40,793 bases of DNA. Source: a virus. A program made the translations under genes and the position numbers. The notes beneath the pieces are model-generated. The model was not told the origin of the DNA. It did no database searches and saw nothing but the letters and a program-made list of their open reading frames with translations. Positions 38,079-40,793 of the stretch are shown here, in pieces (the first letter of the stretch is position 1; each line of letters opens with the position of its first letter). The stretch covers positions 1 to 40,793 of IMG/VR virus record IMGVR_UViG_3300029914_000063; one strand, 5' to 3'.

Positions 38079-38729
38079 ATGCTCAGCATCGCCTGCCTCT
38101 CCCAGAAGGGAGGCGTCGGCAAGTCGACGATCGCTCGACTGATTGCGGTGTCATTTGCCGCATCCAAATGGTCGGTGAAGATCGCCGACTTCAATCTCAA
38201 GCAGAAAACCTCATCGAATTGGGCCGCCACGCGGATGAAGGCCGGCGTCAAGCCGACCGTCGCCGCGGAGGCGTTCGCCAGCGTCAAGAGCGCGCTGGCG
38301 CAGGAAGCGCTCTACGACCTGATGGTGTTCGACGGGCGCCCGGATAGTGACACCGGCTCGCTGGAGATCGCCAAGGCCGCAAACTTGGTTATCTGCCCGC
38401 TCGGCGTCAGCCTCGACGATCTCGAGCCCCAGATCGCCTTCGCCGCGGAGCTGCGCGCCAAGGGCGTGCGGCGGGATAAGATTCGCTTCCTGATCAACAA
38501 TCCCTACGACAGTTCCCTAAGCATCGAGGAAGCCAAGGAACTGATCGCTTCGGCTGGCTTTCAGACCTTTGGAGAGATTCTGCCCGGCCGGCTTAGCTAT
38601 CAGCAGGCGCAGAACTTCGGGATGGGCGCTACGGAGACGAACTTCTCGTCGCTGAACGCGCGCGCGGCCGCGCTCGCCGCCGAAATATCCGAGACGCTTG
38701 GGCTCTTGACCGATGGAGATTCAAAATGA
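38079..38729 (+). CDS. ParA-family partition ATPase (ParF-like, type Ib)
   Basis: A 216-residue protein from ATG 38079 with GGGGA upstream. The deviant Walker A K-G-G-V-G-K-S-T (residues 10-17) and a short length without N-terminal HTH match the small ParF-type ParA proteins of plasmids. The switch and Walker B regions are present (I-A-D-F-N...W-A; L-M-V-F-D-G-R-P; I-C-P-L-G-V-S). It would drive DNA segregation by dynamic nucleoid binding. Paired with an RHH protein by ATGA overlap, as in parF-parG cassettes. Suggests a plasmid-like stage in the life cycle. Confidence 0.82.
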   Translation: MLSIACLSQKGGVGKSTIARLIAVSFAASKWSVKIADFNLKQKTSSNWAATRMKAGVKPTVAAEAFASVKSALAQEALYDLMVFDGRPDSDTGSLEIAKAANLVICPLGVSLDDLEPQIAFAAELRAKGVRRDKIRFLINNPYDSSLSIEEAKELIASAGFQTFGEILPGRLSYQQAQNFGMGATETNFSSLNARAAALAAEISETLGLLTDGDSK

Positions 38730-39058
38730 ACGACGAGGTCAGCACTGAACACCCGGCCGAACCAGAGAAGAGGGGCATTCGCCCGCCACCGCGCCGGCGC
38801 AGCTTGCTCGAGGCGCGCGAACGGGTCGCTGAACAGCCGGCGCCCGATCATCTGGCGACGCCAACCGACGGCGGCTATCGCAATTTCGTCGATCTCGGCT
38901 TCAAGGTCGAGCCCTGGTTCAAGCGCCGCTACGCGATCGAGGCGGCCTTCCGCGGTCTGAGCAAGAAGGATCTGATGCTGGCCTGCTTCCAGGCGTTTCT
39001 GGATGCAAACGGCGGGACGATGGAGAAGGCCAAAGCCGACTCAATGGTCGGCGACTAG
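38726..39058 (+). CDS. RHH-type partner of ParA (ParG-like)
   Basis: A 110-residue protein whose ATG overlaps the ParA stop (ATGA). The first 55 residues are Pro/Arg/Glu-rich and flexible; the rest (N-F-V-D-L-G-F-K-V-E-P-W-F-K-R-R-Y...G-L-S-K-K-D-L-M-L-A-C-F-Q-A-F-L) is a strand-helix-helix unit typical of ribbon-helix-helix proteins. A disordered N-terminal arm plus RHH is exactly the ParG plan: the arm stimulates the ATPase and the RHH binds centromere and operator. Its 3' end overlaps the converging GNAT gene by 18 nt. Confidence 0.65.
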   Translation: MNDEVSTEHPAEPEKRGIRPPPRRRSLLEARERVAEQPAPDHLATPTDGGYRNFVDLGFKVEPWFKRRYAIEAAFRGLSKKDLMLACFQAFLDANGGTMEKAKADSMVGD

Positions 39059-39499
39059 ACGCTTCTGCCAGTAGAGGGAGTGCTCGAACGCCCAGCGCGT
39101 CATCGGGTCGAACAGACGATAGCCGCATGCCATCAGATTGTTCGAGGAATGAACGTTCTCGGTCGTATCGGAGACCATGCGAATGAGGCCAAGCGCGCGG
39201 GCCTTCTCCTCACGCACGGCGATCAGACGCTTCTGGAGGCCATAGCCGCGAGCCCGTGGCATGACGCCCGAGCGCGCTAGATAGCCAGCGCCAGGCGTCG
39301 CGGCGGCGCGGCGCAGGCAGCAGAAACCAACCGGGGTGTCATCGTCCCACACGACCCACCAGTAGCCCTCCTTGAGCGACGGGCAGTCGATCTCGTCGCC
39401 GAAGCATTCCTCGTGTATATCGATGATCGCGAGGCGCGTGAGCGACTGGCGACAGTCGGCATGACGGATTGCGAATGTTGGGGCTTCAACGAGCGACAT
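39041..39499 (-). CDS. GNAT family N-acetyltransferase
   Basis: A 152-residue protein of full GNAT length. Strand 4/motif A reads A-R-S-G-V-M-P-R-A-R-G-Y-G-L-Q-K-R-L-I (about 90-108, acetyl-CoA pyrophosphate loop R-x-x-G-x-G/L), followed by S-D-T-T-E-N-V-H-S-S-N-N-L-M-A-C-G-Y-R motif B. Substrate unknown; phage GNATs modify host proteins, toxins or antibiotics. It lies in the terminal leftward block after the proteasome-like gene (3-nt gap) and converges on the ParG-like gene. Confidence 0.85.
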   Translation of the reverse strand: MSLVEAPTFAIRHADCRQSLTRLAIIDIHEECFGDEIDCPSLKEGYWWVVWDDDTPVGFCCLRRAAATPGAGYLARSGVMPRARGYGLQKRLIAVREEKARALGLIRMVSDTTENVHSSNNLMACGYRLFDPMTRWAFEHSLYWQKRLVADH

Positions 39500-39502
39500 A
39501 GA

Positions 39503-40003
39503 TCACCGGCGCTTCTTGGCTTTGGACTTCTTGGCTTTGGACGGCGCCTCGAGATTTCGGATGTCGAAATGAGCGATGTCACCGCCGGTGGCTGAGTCGC
39601 AGAGTGAGGCGATCTCGATCGCTTTTGTTGCCGATGCGCCCATATGCATCGCGGCGTATGCCGCTTCCATGCCCGAGCCGCCGGCGATGAATTCGGCGGT
39701 CACTTGCCGCCATGCGCCATTTTCGATCGAGAAAATTCTGCCATCCCACTGGGCGACAAGAATCAGAATGTCGTCGCATCCAGAGAATCTGAAGACCTCG
39801 CCTGAGATCCAGGGTAGCGCCGACAAGGACTCCATCCCGCGAACCACGTCGAGTGCATCGGCGAGCGCGCCGCAAACACCGTAGACGACGCCGTGGCGCT
39901 GGCTAACGATGAGCTTTCGAATCGCCTCCGGCACGATCACCGAACTGACCGTCGCTCTGGAGTCGGCGGCGATGATGCCGTCACGAATTGCGAGCGTGGT
40001 CAT
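39503..40003 (-). CDS. Proteasome/HslV-like Ntn-hydrolase family protein
   Basis: A 166-residue protein beginning M-T-T-L-A-I-R-D-G-I-I-A-A-D-S-R-A-T, the start of proteasome beta/HslV-type proteins in which Thr2 becomes the nucleophile after Met removal, and D/S-R in A-A-D-S-R-A-T is the family mark. Later segments G-V-C-G-A-L-A-D-A, G-G-S-G-M-E-A-A-Y-A-A-M and T-G-G-D-I also match. The C-terminus is a basic tail (K-A-K-K-S-K-A-K-K-R-R). Phage members of this superfamily have no established role; host-protein degradation or inactivation of a host protease are possibilities. Confidence 0.7.
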   Translation of the reverse strand: MTTLAIRDGIIAADSRATVSSVIVPEAIRKLIVSQRHGVVYGVCGALADALDVVRGMESLSALPWISGEVFRFSGCDDILILVAQWDGRIFSIENGAWRQVTAEFIAGGSGMEAAYAAMHMGASATKAIEIASLCDSATGGDIAHFDIRNLEAPSKAKKSKAKKRR

Positions 40004-40034
40004 TGGATCTCTCAGCTAGGAGGGCGCGGATCTC

Positions 40035-40742
40035 TCAGGCGGGAAAGGCGTGGTGAACGGCCTCGCAGGGCGTGCCGAGCGTCTGGGCGACGACCACGGC
40101 GGCAGCAGCGTTCGGGTAGCGCAGCGCGATGTTGACGTCGGCCCCGAAGGCGGTCCCGTTCCACCAGGCCGGCACGAAGACCGGTACGGCGGGCTTGGCG
40201 CGAAGTACCCAAGCCATCGTGACGTTGGAGTGATGCGCCGGCGCGCTCGAGGTCGCGGCTGCGGCTGCTTCTGCCGCGGTGGGAGTGTGCTCGGCGACCT
40301 TGAAGTGAGCGGCAGGGGTAGCCGCAGCGATCGCTCCCGTCGCGCCGGCGTTGCTCGTTGCATAAGCAGGACCGGTCGAGCCCGTCGCGCCGCCACCCCC
40401 GCCGCCAGCCAGGGTCGCACCCGTCGCACCCGTCGCACCCGTCGCACCCGTCGCAGCAGGCGCGACGACCGCGGCGTGGCTCACGTAGATCTCCCAGTCG
40501 CCGGCGAGCGTATCGCCAATCGAAGGCGCCCATACGGAAATGCTGCCGTCGACGTTCTTAATGTCGAGATGATGGTTGTAGGAGATCTGCGTTCCGGCCG
40601 GGAAGATGCCCAGCAGCGGCGCGCGATTGACGATGAAGGTGGAGCCGGGAACAAGGAAGACGAACATCCCCTTGCCGTTCCAGCCGGCGCGCGAGACACA
40701 TTCGCCCGCATGAAGGACCTTAAGTGCGCCACCGAAATCCAT
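40035..40742 (-). CDS. Tad2/DUF2829-domain protein with collagen-like linker and C-terminal domain
   Basis: A 235-residue protein from ATG 40742 with GGAG upstream. Residues 1-87 follow the DUF2829 pattern: F-G-G-A-L-K-V-L-H-A-G-E-C-V-S-R-x-G-W-N-G-K-G-M-F-V-F-L ... S-V-W-A-P-S-I-G-D-T-L-A-G-D-W-E. Members of this family include Tad2, which sequesters the signalling nucleotide of the Thoeris defence system. Here it is followed by a collagen-like/Gly-rich segment (about 95-140, repeated A-T-G) and an unrecognised C-terminal part (about 170-235, with W-V-L-R-A-K-P and P-A-W-W-N-G-T). Typical Tad2 proteins are near 90 residues, so the extension is unusual. Function by homology; not proven. Confidence 0.75.
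   Translation of the reverse strand: MDFGGALKVLHAGECVSRAGWNGKGMFVFLVPGSTFIVNRAPLLGIFPAGTQISYNHHLDIKNVDGSISVWAPSIGDTLAGDWEIYVSHAAVVAPAATGATGATGATGATLAGGGGGGATGSTGPAYATSNAGATGAIAAATPAAHFKVAEHTPTAAEAAAAATSSAPAHHSNVTMAWVLRAKPAVPVFVPAWWNGTAFGADVNIALRYPNAAAAVVVAQTLGTPCEAVHHAFPA
40414..40455. repeat. 9-bp tandem repeat in the Tad2-like gene
   Basis: GTCGCACCC is repeated four times in succession (40414-40449) with a partial fifth copy, encoding A-T-G triplets of the collagen-like linker. The 9-bp unit preserves frame, so slippage would change linker length only. Confidence 0.8.
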
Positions 40743-40767
40743 CGATCTCTCCTGTTAGTTGCCCGGC

Positions 40768-40793
40768 CCGAGGTAAAGGAGACAAACCCTCGG
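40768..40793. other. Dyad ending at the right edge of the window
   Basis: CCGAGG (40768-40773) and CCTCGG (40788-40793) are complementary arms around 14 nt, and the second arm ends exactly at the last base. The remaining 25 bases from 40743 hold only the ribosome site of the Tad2-like gene. Possibly a terminator of a gene beyond the edge, or coincidence. Confidence 0.25.

Noticed and set aside
38079-38729. ParA homologue as an Fe-protein/MinD-type or tyrosine kinase ATPase
   Set aside because: The K-G-G-V-G-K-S-T loop, short length and ATGA-coupled RHH partner fit plasmid partition ATPases better.
1-40793. Simple circular closure of the window as a complete genome
   Set aside because: Reading the fibre frame from base 1 across to base 40793 continues into the Tad2-like gene in the wrong frame and stops near 40481, losing the collagen pattern. 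The ends do not join as one gene, so the window is linear or incomplete at least at the left edge.

Overview
The window reads as most of the genome of a tailed, long-tailed (siphovirus) phage with lambda-type tail-tip genes. Base composition, codon use and the GTG/ATG starts fit a GC-rich proteobacterial host, most likely an alphaproteobacterium, but no gene fixes the host. No tRNA, rRNA, IS element, CRISPR array or recognisable integrase is visible. The longest gene-free stretches are about 142 bp (24777-24918) and 128 bp (31087-31214); both are regulatory.

Layout. From 35.4 kb leftwards, nearly everything is on the minus strand. In transcription order this is: a tightly overlapping operon of two ParB-like proteins, a zinc ribbon, an ABC-type ATPase, a GNAT/Mom-like acyltransferase and a winged-helix protein (35.4-31.2 kb); terminase small and large subunits, the latter interrupted by a LAGLIDADG intein whose reading frame is broken by one base (31.1-27.7 kb); portal, scaffold, major capsid, connectors, tail terminator, major tail protein, frameshifted G/GT chaperones, tape measure and lambda-like M, L, K, I, J (27.7-7.4 kb); tail-tip/fibre accessory proteins (7.4-4.8 kb); a lysis cassette with GH19-like endolysin, holin-like protein and overlapping spanins (4.8-2.8 kb); a metallophosphoesterase; and a collagen-like fibre that runs off the left edge. 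From 35.4 kb rightwards a plus-strand block encodes an SF2 helicase, a coiled-coil peptide, a dNMP kinase, a small membrane peptide and a ParF/ParG-like partition pair. A final minus-strand block encodes a GNAT, a proteasome-like Ntn-hydrolase and a Tad2/DUF2829 (anti-Thoeris type) protein fused to a collagen-like tail.

The main discovery is a family of 17 dispersed near-palindromic 14-bp sites, consensus ARTCAR-NN-YTGAYT, 16 of them at gene boundaries (13 exact, 4 with one mismatch; about 0.04 exact matches expected by chance in this length with uniform bases). In five cases the site fills the 3' part of a 17-bp spacer between a -35-like box and an abutting -10-like box (TATCAT, TATCTT or TACTCT). 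The major capsid and major tail genes each have a promoter flanked by two sites, and one site sits between the divergent leftward and rightward transcription units. This looks like a genome-wide operator network comparable in logic to mycobacteriophage L5 stoperators, but with a palindromic site placed inside promoters. With a plasmid-type ParA/RHH pair and no visible integrase, one coherent hypothesis is an extrachromosomal (phage-plasmid) prophage whose late promoters are all silenced by one phage regulator. The regulator is not identified; the winged-helix gene at 31215-31517 is the best candidate.
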